A stretch of DNA of 64,000 nt from Sarcocystis neurona (Eukaryota; Apicomplexa; Conoidasida; Eucoccidiorida; Sarcocystidae). Of the stretch, positions 11,505 through 23,073 are shown piece by piece; the stretch's first letter is position 1, and each line of letters opens with the position of its first letter. The translations under genes were made by a program, and so were the position numbers. The notes beneath the pieces were generated by a model. It worked only from the letters and a program-made list of their open reading frames with translations, did not search any database and was not told where the DNA came from. The DNA is taken from contig KL647319.1 of the NCBI GenBank assembly GCA_000727475.1, forward strand, positions 108,902 to 172,901. Reading direction: 5' to 3'.

Positions 11505-11790
11505 CGGATGGTTCTCCCTTCCTGCCTTTTCTTCGTCGTGTGTGCCGATTCCTGGGAGGAGCAGCAGCAGCACACGTCTTCTGCTGTGTCGTCTGCCTTC
11601 CCCGTCTTCTTCTTCTTCTTTCGTGCTGATCCACGATCCTCGCAATGTTTAGCCACAGAATTCCGGTCTTTTGCATCACCGTTGGGTCCCCCTGCCGGGT
11701 GAACATTTTTTTGCCGTTGTGATGGCTTATCCACAGAAACCCCGTCATTATCCTTCGTCTTCGACGCTAGAGACGGAAAGGCAGAGATAT
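11505..11790 (-). other. Unassigned coding-like block
   Basis: A minus-strand frame (within 11748-11377) reads GFLWISHHNGKKMFTRQGDP and TGILWLNIARIVDQH before turning Arg-rich. No clear donor or acceptor was fixed, and a second minus frame is also open, so this is only a lead. Confidence 0.2.
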
Positions 11791-12004
11791 ACGTGTACGT
11801 GCATGCGTAAAACACATATAGAGGTGACTCACGTCTCTACAAAAAGACACACAAACGCATGCGTGGGTACTCAAATTCAACAGCGGTAGTCGCTCTGCCT
11901 ACCGCCTTAATTTCTCTCGACGGGAAGATTCTCTGCATAGCTCTACAAGTACTCTGCTGCTACATCACTCATGCATACATAAACGTTCATGGCTGTCTTC
12001 CTAT

Positions 12005-12480
12005 ATCCATATCAAACACATAAATCTATATATACATATTTTCTTCTCTCTGTATACATATATGTGTGTCTCTGTGTATATATATATACATATACCTATA
12101 TATATATATATACGCGCACATATACGTATATATCTCTCTCTGTATACATATACACACATATACATACATATATATATATATGTATGTATATGGATACAGA
12201 CACCTTTCTCTCTCTCTTTGTACGTATGTGTACATATGTGCATGTGTCTCTCTCTAATATATATATATATATATATATATGTATACGTATATCTCTCTCA
12301 GCATACATATATATATATATATAGACACACCTTTGTCTCTCTCTGTTTACGTCTATGTACATATATGCGTATATATATATATATGTATACACGTCAAACG
12401 TATGTATATGTATATGTGCATATCAAACATATATATGTATATATGTATGTGTTTCTCCTTTTTTTTTCTCTCTCTCTATA
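12005..12480. repeat. TATA/TCTCTC compound microsatellite
   Basis: Alternating TATATATG and CTCTCTCT runs with several imperfect ~100-bp internal repeats. Translations are Tyr/Ile/Ser repeats with no coding value. Confidence 0.9.
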
Positions 12481-12686
12481 GGTACACATGTGTATGTACA
12501 TGTGCATGTATCTCTGTAAACATGTCTTGTAAGACCCGTTTGCATGCATGTATCTTTGTACCGGTACATTTGTATATATTTGTTTGTAGATGTGACTTTC
12601 CCTTCCGTTCTGATGTCTACCTGCGTCTATTTGTCTCCTACCCGCTTTCTGCTCGCTGCCTCGTGTCTCCGTCTCCGTCTGCGCAG

Positions 12687-13618
12687 CCTGCGCAGCTGTC
12701 CCACCTCTTCTTCTGCGATTTGTTTCGCCGTCTTGGAGAGAAATTGCTGGTGACATTGCTGCCTGTATTTCTCTGCTCCGCAGGTGCTGCGTCGACCTGT
12801 ACCTTGGGTATACACGTATCCATACGCGCGGTGTACATACACCTGCCTAGCATTCCTCACCTATATATATATGCATATTCGTAGCCGTATCTACCTATCT
12901 ATATACATATATGTATGTCTTGTTAGTAGGCGCAGTATTTTCTCGTTGTCTCTCTGTTTATCTGTCTCTCTTGCTGCCTGTGTTGGCCCTGCTGCCTTGG
13001 TTGGCCTTGGTGCCTGTGACAGAGGAAAGGAGCAGCAAGGAGCTCGCCACGGCAACAACAGCAGCAGCAGCAGCGAAGTAGCGTGGAGCGCCGCGTCGCA
13101 GTCCTGCAACTGCAGCAGAAGGCCGAGGCTGCCGTGGAGAAGCAGCAGCCTCCGCGTCGCAGAGGCGGCAGCAGCAGCACAGCAGCAGCTTTTCGTCTAC
13201 CTCTTCCTCGTCTTCGTCGAAGACCAGCAGCAGCTGCCAGACCAGCAGCGGCAGTCAGAGGCGTGGGGAGAGCCGAAGCATTGCACCGCCGCGCAGCAGT
13301 GGCGACAGCAGCACGAGCGTCTCATCTTCGCCGCTGTTGCAACAGAAGCACCGTCCCATGTGGGGGAAGAGCAATTTCTTCTTCTGGAGCAGCAACAGCA
13401 GAAAAGGAAGCGGCAGGGGCCGCGGAAGCAGCAAGACAGCTGCAGCAGCAACAGCAGCGAGCATCCGCAGCTGCAGCAGCAGCAACAGTCCTGCGGATGG
13501 CCACAAGAGCAGTGCAGCAGCGGCAGGCGAGCAGCGGCAGCGGCAAGAGGCGGGCAGCAGCAGCAACAGCCGAGCAGCAGCAACAGGCGGGCAGCAGCAG
13601 CAGGAGGGGATCATCAGT
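12687..13618 (+). CDS. Candidate 5' exons of the large plus-strand gene
   Basis: After the acceptor tctgcgcag the frame reads PAQLSHLFFCDLFRRLGEKL to a GTGACA donor at 12750. A second acceptor (ctctgctccgcag, ending 12783) restarts with VLRRPVPWVYTYPYAR in matching phase, giving a 34-bp intron if real. That second frame stays open to 13618 and includes EDQQQLPDQQRQSEAWGEPK, APSHVGEEQFLLLEQQQQKR and Gln/Ser tracts. A palindrome copy (GGTGTACATACACC) lies at 12830-12843, so another intron may be present there. No domain is recognised. It probably leads into the acidic protein downstream, but the joins are unproved. Confidence 0.35.
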
Positions 13619-14231
13619 AGAAGGAGCAACAGGAGGAAGAGCAGCAGCAGCCGGAGAGCAGCAACAGCTCGAGCAGCAGCAGCATCAGGAGCAGCGTGAT
13701 GCAGCTGTTGCTGTGTTTGATTTTTTCCATCTTTTTGAATCGCAGCGACTCCTGATGGTACGGAACACGCGCAGGCAGCAGCGTCATGCGGAGGCAGCAG
13801 CAGCAGCACGTGCTGCTTCACCAGCAGCAAGAGGAGCAGCAACACGTGCAGCAGCAGCAGGTGCAGCAGCAGCACGGGCCGCAGCAGCAGCAGCCATTGC
13901 AACAGCAGCAACAGTACGAGGAGGAGGAGGAGGAAGCGGACGAGGTGGCGGCAGGGCAGAGTGTGGGCCTGCGTGATGCTGGGCTGCTGCAGCAGCAGCA
14001 GCAAGAGCAGCAGCAACAGCGCGAGACGGAGATAGATGCGTACGCGTACGAAGAGGAAGGGAGGGGGGTAGAGAGGAGCGGATCTGATCTGCTGCTGCTG
14101 CTGTCTGCGAGAGGCCGTGCGGCGGAGAGTAGCAGCAGATCCAGCAGCGGCAACAGCAGCAGCAGCTTCCCAGACGTCGTCGCTGCAGCAGCGGCAGCAG
14201 CAAATGGCGGCGAGTGCTTTGCAGAGGATGA
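13619..14231 (+). CDS. Coding-like CAG block, frames uncertain
   Basis: Two overlapping plus frames look like protein: one with VAVFDFFHLFESQRLLMVRN (near 13710-13770), the other with GGECFAEDDALVSAELEAFF (near 14210-14265) continuing past 14231 to ATEKFFSHAPPAPP. Both carry Gln/Ala/Glu tracts. One or more introns must shift the frame before the long open frame that starts at 14232; I could not place them. Confidence 0.35.
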
Positions 14232-17200
14232 CGCACTTGTTTCTGCAGAGCTCGAGGCGTTTTTTCCACCAGGTGGCACAGGCAGCAGCAGCAGGAGCAG
14301 CAGGCAGCGGAAGAAGCAGCAGCACCAGTCTCACGCGAAGAACAGCAGCAGCAGAAGCGGCGTCGCCGCTCTCGCAGAAGCTACGAGAGCTGCTGTTGCG
14401 CACGCGACCGAGAAATTCTTCTCCCATGCCCCTCCCGCCCCCCCTCCCCTGCTGCTGCTTCTTCTTCTCCCAAAGCACAGACGGACGTCCGTCCTACGTC
14501 TGCTCCTTCCCTGTCACGCGCTTTCCCTTCCTTTTCTCCTGCTGCTACTGCCCCTCCCCCTCCCCCCCCTTTTCCGCCTCCTGCGTCTTCTGCGACTGCT
14601 GCTGGTGCTGTCGCCGGTGCAGCAGGTGGCGGGGAACTAGGAAGCGCAGCAGCAGCAGCAGCAGCAGGAAGAGAGTTTACCAGTGGATTTCTTTGTTCGC
14701 CTCCGTCCTCTTCTCTTACGTCGTCGTCTTTTCCGCATTCTTCTTCCTACGCTTCTTCACCACTGCGTCACGTTTCTTCGTCTCTTCCCGCTACAACAGC
14801 AACAGCAGCAGCAGGTCCCCAGTCCTCCACCTCCTCGTCTGCTTCGCCTTCCTCCTCTGCATCTTCGGCAGCAGGGGAATGCAGCGCGCTGCAGAGAGAG
14901 GGCGCAGCAGCAGGAGCGTCTGCAGCTGCCTTTGCAGGAGAGCTGGAAGAAGCAGCGAGGCGTCCGCATGCAGCAGCAGGGGCAGCAAGGGGAGGAGGCA
15001 GCTCGTGCGCCGTTGACGCGTCTGTGGACATTGAAGCAGCAGAAAGGAGCAGCAGCACCAGTACAGCAAGATGCGGATCATCTGCTTCACGGGGTGCGTC
15101 TTCTCCCTCTGCAGCTGCTGCAGCACGCGCAGCAGCAAGCAGCAGTAGCAGCAATTTCTGGTGGAATCGATGGACAGCGTTGTTCAGTCTCAGCAGCAGT
15201 AGCAGCAGCAGTGCGGCTGCCGAGACGTCTGCTCGAACAGAGCAGTTTGCAGAGCCAACAGCAGAAGGAGCAGCAGCAGTAGCAGTGCAGCAGGAGGAGG
15301 AGTGCGAGACGCTAGAGCGGAGCTCGTCTGCTGCGGTGTATGATCATAGGGAGGCCCGAGGAGGAGGAGCAAGGGAAGGAAGAGGAGACGGAGCAGCAGC
15401 AGCGAGGAGGAGAAGAAGAAGCGCGTTTAAAGCAGGCGGAGCGGCAGATGCAGCAGGAGCCGGAGCAGCCAGTGCTGCGTCGCGCAGCGGTCGAGCGGAT
15501 TTTTGTGAAGAGTTGCAGCAGCTGCAGCAGAACTCGCGGCAGCAGCGGCAGGGAGGGGCAGAAGCAGAAGAAGACGAAGAAGAAGAAGGAAGGAGAGCGG
15601 GACAGACACCGAACCAGCAGCAGCAGAGGAGAAGCGGCGGGTGGTGTGCCGCGGGAGGACGACGCCGCAAGAGGCAGCAGCAGCAGCACGTGCGGCAGCC
15701 GCTTCGCTACTCACCGGTAGCTGCTGCTGCTGCTCTAGCGGCGATCGATGGAGACGAAGAAGAAGAAGAAGAGGAAGAGAGAGGCGTGTTTGTTGTTGAT
15801 GCCGCGGCGGTCGTTGCTCCCCCTCCTCCAGCAGCAGCTGCGGCTTCTGGCCGTGCGCGTCTCCCCACGTCAGGGCAGCAGCAGCAACAGCAGCGACAGC
15901 AGCCACAGCAGCAGGGATGGAGAAGAGGCGGCGCGCCTGCTGCTGCTTCTGCTGCTGCGTCGTTTCTGCCCCGGGTCTTGCGTGCGGCGCCGCTTCCGGC
16001 TTCTCTGTTTGGGAGCTCCTCTCCTCGTGCTGCTGCTGCTGCTACTGCAGCGATCGAGCAGCAGCAGACCGAACAAGCAGCAGCAGCGGAAGCAGGGGCT
16101 GCACAGTACTTTTACGCGACTTCCCACGAGCTGCTGCAGCAGCGGGAAGAAGAAGAAGAGGGGGGGGATGCAGAGAGCGAAGAGGAAGAAGTTTTCGGGG
16201 CAGCAGGAGGCGCAGCAGCAGCAGGGTCGCGTCAGCTGCCCGAGGGACGAGAAGGAGGACCAGCAGCAGCAGGAAGGAGAAGAAGAGATAGCAGCAGCAG
16301 GAGCGAGGAAACAAGAGAAGCAGAAGAAGAGGGAGAAGAACATGTGGGAGAGAGAAATGGCAGAGATGCTGCAGCAACAGCAGCAGGAAGACGCCGGGCG
16401 TGGGATATCCGGCCTCGGCTTGCGCGAGTTTTTGGCAGGGGAGAGCGCGGCTACCGGGGTCTCGCAGCGGGCGACGCTGCTGCTGCTTCTGCTGCTGCTG
16501 CTGTTCCTGAAGAAGAAGACGAAACAAGAGGAGGCGGAGGATTTCTCTTTTCTCCTCTGCAGCGGCGTGCACCTGCTGCTGCTCGTGCCGGTCCTGCTGC
16601 TGCAGCTGATTTTCTTCCGTCGCCAGCGTCCTCCTGCGCGGTGGAGCTTGCAACTCGCAGTAGTAGTAGTAGTAGGACCCAGACACCTGCCGCTGCTGCT
16701 GTTGCACCTGCTGCTGCTGCAGCTGCGGGAGGAAGCAGAAGACGAGAAGAAGGGGAAGCAGGTGAGGACATTCCTGCTGCTGCTTCCTCTTCGTTTTCCT
16801 CTGAGTCAGCAGACGCAAGCGGCGAAGAACGTCCAGCAGCCGCCGCGACAGCAGCAGCAGCAGCACCAGCACACGACGAAGAAGAAAGGACCGCACCATC
16901 CGAGACGACGGGGCTGCAGGAGCGCATGCAGCGACTGCAGCAGCAGTCGCAGCAAGCAGCAGCAGCAGTGGTGCAGCGCGTGGCCCGCCTGCTTGCTGCG
17001 ACATTGCTGCGACGCAGACAGCAGGGGGCGGGGGACGGGGACGAGGAGGACGAGCAGCAGCAGCAGCAACGGCAGCAGCAACGACAGCAGCAAGAAGAGG
17101 AGGAAGAAGAAGACGATCCCTTCTGCCATCAGCTGCTTCTCGTCAGTGGCTGTCTCTGCTGGTTTCCCTTGCTTTGGGTCATCGGGGCAATGCTCTGGTT

Positions 17201-17234
17201 CGTCACTCGCAAAGAACATCGCCGTGCCAGGAGA
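14232..17234 (+). CDS. Large acidic Ala/Gln/Ser-rich protein with one TM
   Basis: The frame follows a TGA at 14229-14231 and is open to 17465 (1,078 codons). A canonical GTAAGT donor at 17235-17240 probably ends the exon. There is no in-frame ATG near its start, so it begins at an upstream splice; 14232 is only the open-frame limit. Content: Ser/Pro/Ala-rich start, Ala and Ser tracts, many Glu runs, Gln runs, and mixed pieces such as SNFWWNRWTALFSL and GAAQYFYATSHELLQQREEE. A hydrophobic helix follows acidic residues near the end: CHQLLLVSGCLCWFPLLWVI, then GAMLWFVTRKEHRRARR. That suggests a single C-terminal membrane anchor with a basic tail. It does not match a family I can name. The opposite strand is also open in places but Leu/Cys-rich. 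Confidence 0.6.
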
Positions 17235-17630
17235 GTAAGTTTCTGCGAGAAACAGCAAGGTGTGCCTGAATCTGCCCCCGTTAGCAAGAAGAAAGGCAGA
17301 GAAAAGGACAAAACAGACGTGTCCCTGAACATACCCGCAATACGAAGAAAAAGAAAAGGAAAGGGAAAACCCCGACGCGTACGTGGAGGTACCCACACCA
17401 CGAAGATCAAGACGAATGAAAGTAGACGGAAGAGACGCGTGCCTGGACGTACGTCCGCAGCATGAACGAGGAAAAGAAGACAAAAGCGAGAATAGATGGG
17501 GAGACCCGTCCATACGCATGTTGAGAAGGGTGAAGAGACGAATAAATTACGGGCGCATGTGGAGGCGCGTATCGCCTCGTGTAGATGGAAGGCGTTACCG
17601 GGCAATTTGACACGTAGCTGCTACACGCAT
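17235..17630 (+). other. Intron or 3' extension after GTAAGT
   Basis: If the donor at 17235 is not used, the frame continues Lys/Arg-rich to a stop at 17465. The basic composition looks unlike the preceding exon, which favours the donor being used. Any following exon was not found. Confidence 0.4.
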
Positions 17631-18275
17631 GCATGTATATATATGTGTATGTGAATGTATGTATATGTGTATACGTATGTACGTCTATATATGTGGAAGT
17701 ATGTGTCTTTGTGGGCGTGTGTGTATACATATATGTGTATATACGAATAAGGTACGGGACAACTTGATACGTACATATAATATATATATACTATATATAT
17801 ATGTGTATATGTATATCTGTGTATGTATGTATATGGATATGGAGAGTTGCATATGTGTGTGTGTATATGTTTGTGAGTCCGTATACCTGCATCCATATAT
17901 ATGTATCTGCATGCATATATATGTAGATGCATGTATATATATGTATCTGGGTGTATGTGTATGGTTCTGCATGTATATATACGTGTCTGCATGAATATAT
18001 GCATGTGTCTACATGTGTATAGATGTATCTGCATGTATATATGTGTATCTGCATGTACATGTATGTATCAACATGTATTCATATCTATCTACATGTATAT
18101 ATATATGTGGATCTGCATGCGTGTGTATATGTATAGGTATGTGTATATATGTACATGTATGTGTATATGTATATGTATGTGTAGATATCTATTTATATAT
18201 GTGTATGTATTTGTGTGTATATATATATATATGTATCCATCTATATATATATATATATATATGTGTAAAGGGAGA
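17630..18275. repeat. TATG/TGCATG microsatellite block
   Basis: Degenerate GTATATATG and CTGCATGTATATATGTATCTG repeats with a period of roughly 25 bp in the middle part. Confidence 0.9.
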
Positions 18276-18305
18276 AGCAGTCTCTATGTAAAATATTGTT
18301 GACAG

Positions 18306-18833
18306 AGCCCGTATCTCGTAGATGTCATATCTGCAGGTCGCACCGCGCGCAGAGAGCTTCGCTACTATGCAAGGAAAGATAAGAAACATCAGCGTGAACA
18401 ACACCACAGAGAGAGACATACGTGGGGATTGCCAGAGACAGCAGCCAGTTTGTTGAAGAAAGAAGAATTTAGTTTCTCTCTTTTCTGGCGCATGCCCTTC
18501 ACCTCGCTCAAGAAGTGTCCCCGTGCAGCAGCAGTAACTCTCGAGTGCATGCGCACATGCGTTGCAGAAGAAGAAAGGAAGGTGGCGGGTTGTGTCTGTG
18601 TGTGGGTGTGTGTACGTTTTCTGTGCTGCGTCTTGAAGAAGAGAAGCGTCTTTTGCTGCTGCTGCTGCGCCGGTGACTGTTCGAGAAATAGCAGCGAGGA
18701 CAGAGAAGTTTGTCATCGTCAACAGGAGGTTGTGACCAGGCGCTGGATACCTACGTAAATATAAATATGTAGATAATTCTTCTAAAAATGTTCCCGTGTA
18801 ACGCTGGCTGTTCAAAAGTCGGACACGGGACAT
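18306..18833. other. Coding-like block, strand unresolved
   Basis: Plus strand: a 109-codon frame (18429-18758) with PETAASLLKKEEFSFSLFWR, AAAVTLECMRTCVAEEERK and SSEDREVCHRQQEVVTRRWI. Minus strand: an ORF whose far end at 18833 starts MSRVRLLNSQRYTGTFLEEL, then TMTNFSVLAAISRTVTG, and later a hydrophobic SVVLFTLMFLIFPCIVAKLS. Both look better than chance and only one can be right. I give no function. Confidence 0.3.
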
Positions 18834-19380
18834 GAGCTAATAAGATACATATATATGTACGTGCATTCATAAGTAGTATATAAGTCAACGTACATGTCTG
18901 TGTGTGTGTGTGTGTGTCGGCGGGGCCGCATAGATCGTGGAACGGGGTCATTTGTCTGCGAAGAACAGCGGCAGTTTGTCAACGTTCCCTAAAATTACAT
19001 TTTCTCCGCTCTGTGTACGCAGAAGTGCTCAAGAGGGTGACTGTAGGTATCGAATGCATGCAGGTGTATAAATACACGTGTGAAAAGCAGGTAGATATGT
19101 AAATAAATTTGCTGATACTTATGAGAAGCAGGTAGATACGAAACTACATCTGTTTATGCGTATAAGGAGCAGAAAGATATATAAATAGGTCTCTTGATAC
19201 GTGTGAAAAGCAGGTGGGAATATAAGTAGATGTGTTTATACGTAGAAGCAGCAGACAGATAGATACTTATACGTATATGTGTCTGCACGTATGTGTGTGT
19301 GTGTGTGGGCGAAGGTGTGTGGCTTGGAGTACATGAGTGAGTGCAGCACATGCACGCATAGGGTCACGGAAGATGTTTGC
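18834..19380. other. No gene recognised
   Basis: Contains four diverged copies of a ~60-bp piece built around AAGCAGGTAGATA (about 19085-19260) and short TG runs. Confidence 0.5.
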
Positions 19381-19382
19381 GA

Positions 19383-20482
19383 GGTGTACGTACACCGCAG
19401 GGCTCACGGGGGAGGGGGGGAGACGCAGACGTGTATGAGGTGGTGGTCTTTTGGCGCGATGTGTGAACGTCCATCTGTTTCTTTGGGGTGTACGCACACC
19501 GAGTGGAAGTCCAGCTGCGGGTCTGCGAAGTCTTCGGGTGTCTGTACACCGCAGGAAGACAGTCCTGCGAGTTGTTCAGGTGTCTGTACACCGCAGCAGA
19601 GGAGCCCCAGGGTGGACCTGTGCAGTCCAGGGGACGCTGCGCAGACGTCTTTCGCAGAATTCTGTGCATCTGCAGCAAAGGGGCCCCTGGTGTGGGGTAG
19701 TACGCAGGTGTACGTACACCGCAGAAAGACGCACAAACGAGTGACAGATGTAGACACACACATGCACGAACACTCGGCGTCAGGAGGAGTGCTGGGTCGT
19801 AACTTTCGCCACCGGCGCTGGTGGGCCACAGCGTGCCACAGCGGGGGATGCCGGGTGTACGTACACCTCACTGCCGAGTGTTCACGTGTGCTGACTCGAA
19901 TAGAAGCAAGGACGCGGGTCGACTGCAGATCACAACAACGTTGACGACAACAGCGATTCTTCTTTTTGATTTTTATGTCCTTCTCCAGCAGCAGCAGTAG
20001 TGTATGTACACCGCACGACCTCCAGACTGCACGCAGCAGAAGGACACGGCAGCGAAGCGAGTAATGAGGGGGAATAAGGGTGTAGCTAGCTTTCATACAC
20101 ATATCTATATATGTATATATGTGTGTCTGTGTGTGTCTGTGTATACGCTTGGACGTAATAAACTCTACTGTAGATCAGCGGCCAAGCAGAACTGGCAAAG
20201 CCAGAGCACGCGCTGCAGGTCGAAGTGTACGTACACCGTGGGAAGCAGAGCCCCGGTGAACATACGTCACAGAGACACGCGCAAGGTGGGGTGTACGTAC
20301 ACTTCAGGAGAGACGCGAACGTACGCCGTACAGCTGCAGTCCAGATCCGGTGTCGGTACACGCAGTGAAGTGAGGTATTCGTACGCCGCAAGGAAGCGAA
20401 GTGTACGTACACCTCAGAAAACTGTGCGCTGAAGTGTACGTACGCCCCAGGAAATCTTACGTTGCGGTGTACGTACACCGCA
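19383..20482. repeat. Cluster of GGTGTACGTACACC palindromes
   Basis: At least thirteen copies in 1.1 kb: 19383, 19487, 19537, 19579, 19707, 19854, 20000, 20223, 20290, 20349, 20400, 20433 and 20463. Spacing is irregular (about 30-210 bp). The usual 3' extension is GCAG. The last copy is a perfect 20-bp palindrome, TGCGGTGTACGTACACCGCA (20463-20482). The intervening DNA is not repeated between copies as far as I can see. Frames here give Val-Tyr-Val-His and Val-Arg-Thr-Pro peptides only because of the motif. Confidence 0.9.
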
Positions 20483-20499
20483 GAATATTATTAATTTTC

Positions 20500-22443
20500 G
20501 CCGATTGATGTGTATGTGTGTGTTTTGATGCCGCAGTGGGGCTTCGTCAATGTGGTGCTGATGGCACTCACTTTCTTTTACTTCATTCTCCATGTGTGGA
20601 AGGTCGCACAGCCAGCGTACGTCCCTCTCTCTCTTTGTTTCGTGCTGCCGCAGCTACTGACTACTCTCGAATGCTGCTGTTGCTGCTGCTTGTGTACCTC
20701 TGTTGTGGCCGGATGCGTGCTTGTCGTGTTCTTGCTGCCCTCTACGTCATCTCAGAGCTGCGCTCAGATGCGCACTTCTCCTGCGGCTGCCGTCCCTTTC
20801 TTGCAGCTAGACAGCGGCTTCAAGTTTGTGTCTCTCCTGCCACTGCTGTTGAGCATGTCTCGAAGTTCAGGTGCTGCTTCCTCTGCGTACTTCTCTTGCG
20901 GGTGCTGTTGCTGCGTTGCGCATACAGCGGGTGGGAAGTAGGTGCGTTCCTTGTGGCACTGCTGCTGTTGCAGTTCTGCTGCTGTTTGCGCAGTTTCGCG
21001 GACTCCTTCCCTCCTGCGCCGTGTTGCAGCTGCTGAATGTCGGACTCGACCAACAGCAGTTCCTAGTTGTATCAGTTTTATAATTTTCGTTCTGCCCCCG
21101 CTGCTGCTACTGTTAACTCTCTGCCTCTGCGCCGTTCTTCCTGTTAGACGTGGGCGTCACGTGACGCTGCTGGGGCTTTGCTGCTGCTGCAGTGCCGCCG
21201 CTCGGGCTTCTCTGCTGCCGCTGCAGTGCTGCTGCTGGTGCTACGTTTTGCGTCGCCCAGTTTCTGCTGCTGCTTGCCACGATTTGTTGCTGTTGTCGGC
21301 GTTTTTCTCTCCTAGCGTGTCTGCTGCGCCTGTATCATCTGAGTAGTTTCCTGCTGCTGATGCTGCTCTGCTCCTGGCGCTATGCTGTTGTTCACCCGTT
21401 CCTGCTGTTGCTGAATTTGTCGCGTCGCCGTCACCACTGCTGCTGCTTCTGGTGCTCCGCTGCTGTTCACCGGTCCCCGCTGTTGCTGCATTCCTCGCAT
21501 CACTGTTACTGCTGCTGCTGCTGCTGTTGTGACGTCTTTAATGCCGCGACTGCTGCGCGTGCACGGCTTGATCGATGTGTTCACACTTCTGCATCTCGTC
21601 TTTTGCTCCTGCGTCCCGTGCGTTTCACTCAGCAGCTAGCTTTCTGTTAAACCCGCCTTTTTTCTTCAGTCTGCAAATACCTGCCCGTAACAGACGCGTT
21701 CGCCTGTTCGCATCTTTGCTGCTGCTGCTGCTGTGCTACTGCTGCTGTGCTGCAGCTGCTGCTGTGCTGCTGCTGTTGCTGCTGTGCTGCTGCTGCTGCT
21801 GTGCTCCTGCGCTGTGCTCCTGCTGCTTCTGCCGTCCCTTGTCTTCTCACCGGCTTCTGCTTTGGCTACTTCCTCCCAGGTCGCTGTTGCTGCAGGTGGT
21901 CCTCCCTGGCCTGCTTTCCTTCTCCCTGCTGCTGCCATGTGCTCGCCTCCCGTTTCTTTGCTGCTGCTCCTGTTGCTTCTCGTCCAAGCCTCACTCTTCC
22001 TGCTGTTCTCGGTGTTTTGGCCATGGCAGCTGCTGTCGCTTGTACCACTGCTGCGTTTCTTCATCTCACCTGCTGCTGCACTGCTAGTTGTCGGATCTCA
22101 TTGCTTTCACATGTGCGCCGTACTGTAGCATGCAGGGGCCGGTGCCATTTTGCTGCTGATCTGTTGTTCTGCCGCGCCGCGTGCTGCTGCAGTCCGCCGT
22201 TCTGCTGCTAAGGCCCCAACGCTGATTTGCTGCTGCTGTTTTCACGCCCTCCTGCTGTTGGGCTGCTCTCCCTGTTGCTGTATTTTTCTCCTTCGCCCTC
22301 CTCTCCCCCGCTGCCGCTTCGCGTGCCGCGCGTCTGCAGTTTCTCTGCCGCCGTGCCGCTGTTGCCTGCTGCTGCTGCCGCGGCGACTGGGCTGCGGCCG
22401 CAGTCCTGCTGCTCTGCTGTTGATTTTCCTGCTCCTTCGTTGA
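20500..22443 (+). CDS. Coding-like GCT/CTG block upstream of exon 22444
   Basis: Plus-strand frames alternate between Leu/Cys-rich and Ala-rich readings of CTG tracts, with ordinary segments in between. Near 20671 an ATG gives MLLLLLLVYLCCGRMRACRV, which looks like a signal peptide, then LYVISELRSDAHFSCGCRPF. Later frames read PASALATSSQVAVAAGGPPW and SRPSLTLPAVLGVLAMAAAV. I infer several exons of the gene that ends at 23232, but I did not fix borders. Minus-strand frames are Gln/Ser/Thr-rich and cannot be fully excluded. Confidence 0.3.
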
Positions 22444-22530
22444 CCCGCCGACGTGTGTGTCGCTTCTGCTGCTGCCACAGCATACAACGTGCCGTTCTCT
22501 TTAATACGGAGGCGCAGCCGGGTCCTGACG
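22444..22530 (+). CDS. Penultimate exon of hydrophobic-tail protein
   Basis: The frame opens after a TGA at 22441 and runs 29 codons (PADVCVASAAATAYNVPFSL and IRRRSRVLT) to a strong donor, ACG|GTGAGT, at 22531. The left border is only the open-frame limit; the true acceptor may be inside. It ends in phase 0, matching the phase-0 terminal exon at 23074. The 543-bp intron between them holds the palindrome copies at 22562-22929. Confidence 0.5.
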
Positions 22531-22561
22531 GTGAGTTCCCAATTCCCTACGTAGACGCTGG

Positions 22562-22930
22562 GGTGTACGTACACCTGGCAGTCGGTGTGCGTAGTACATA
22601 CACCCCACAACGTACATAAGACCGAGCCTGCGCAAATACGCAATGTGGTACTGCCAACAAACGGCGTTATTTAGCCCTTGTTACTGCGCACAGTGTACTG
22701 ACACCTTACGGTGTACATACACCTCATCGGGTGTAGCCCCAGAGTCTATGCGGTCGCAATGCTATTACATCTCGCCGCGTATTTACACCCCACGGTGTGT
22801 GTACACTCGGAAGTGTCTATACGCCTGCAGTTGCGTGCTCGTGGATTTTCCACGGCGCGGTGTACGTACACCGTACGTTGCACGTCAAACACGCCATGGC
22901 GTGCATCCGTCTGTAGGTGTACGTACACCC
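22562..22930. repeat. Intronic GGTGTACGTACACC palindrome cluster
   Basis: Copies at 22562, ~22587 (degenerate), 22710, ~22790 (degenerate), 22859 and 22916. All fall between the donor at 22531 and the acceptor ending at 23073, so they are intronic if the gene model holds. Confidence 0.85.
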
Positions 22931-23073
22931 GAGACAGCAGTTGTAGGGACGTTTTCGCCAGCGCCTACGTTCGTGGCCAGGAGAGTCCGGTGTGTGTAGG
23001 TGTCTACTAATTTGTTTATTTTAGCGTCTTCTACATCTCGGCGACTTAACGGAAGTCCCTGCTACTTCCACAG

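Noticed and set aside
22242..22643. Minus-strand exon starting at GACCCGGCTGCGCC (TRLRLRIKENGTLY)
   Set aside because: The implied acceptor is the reverse complement of a strong plus-strand GTGAGT donor and has a poor pyrimidine tract; the plus model also joins in phase to a good terminal exon.
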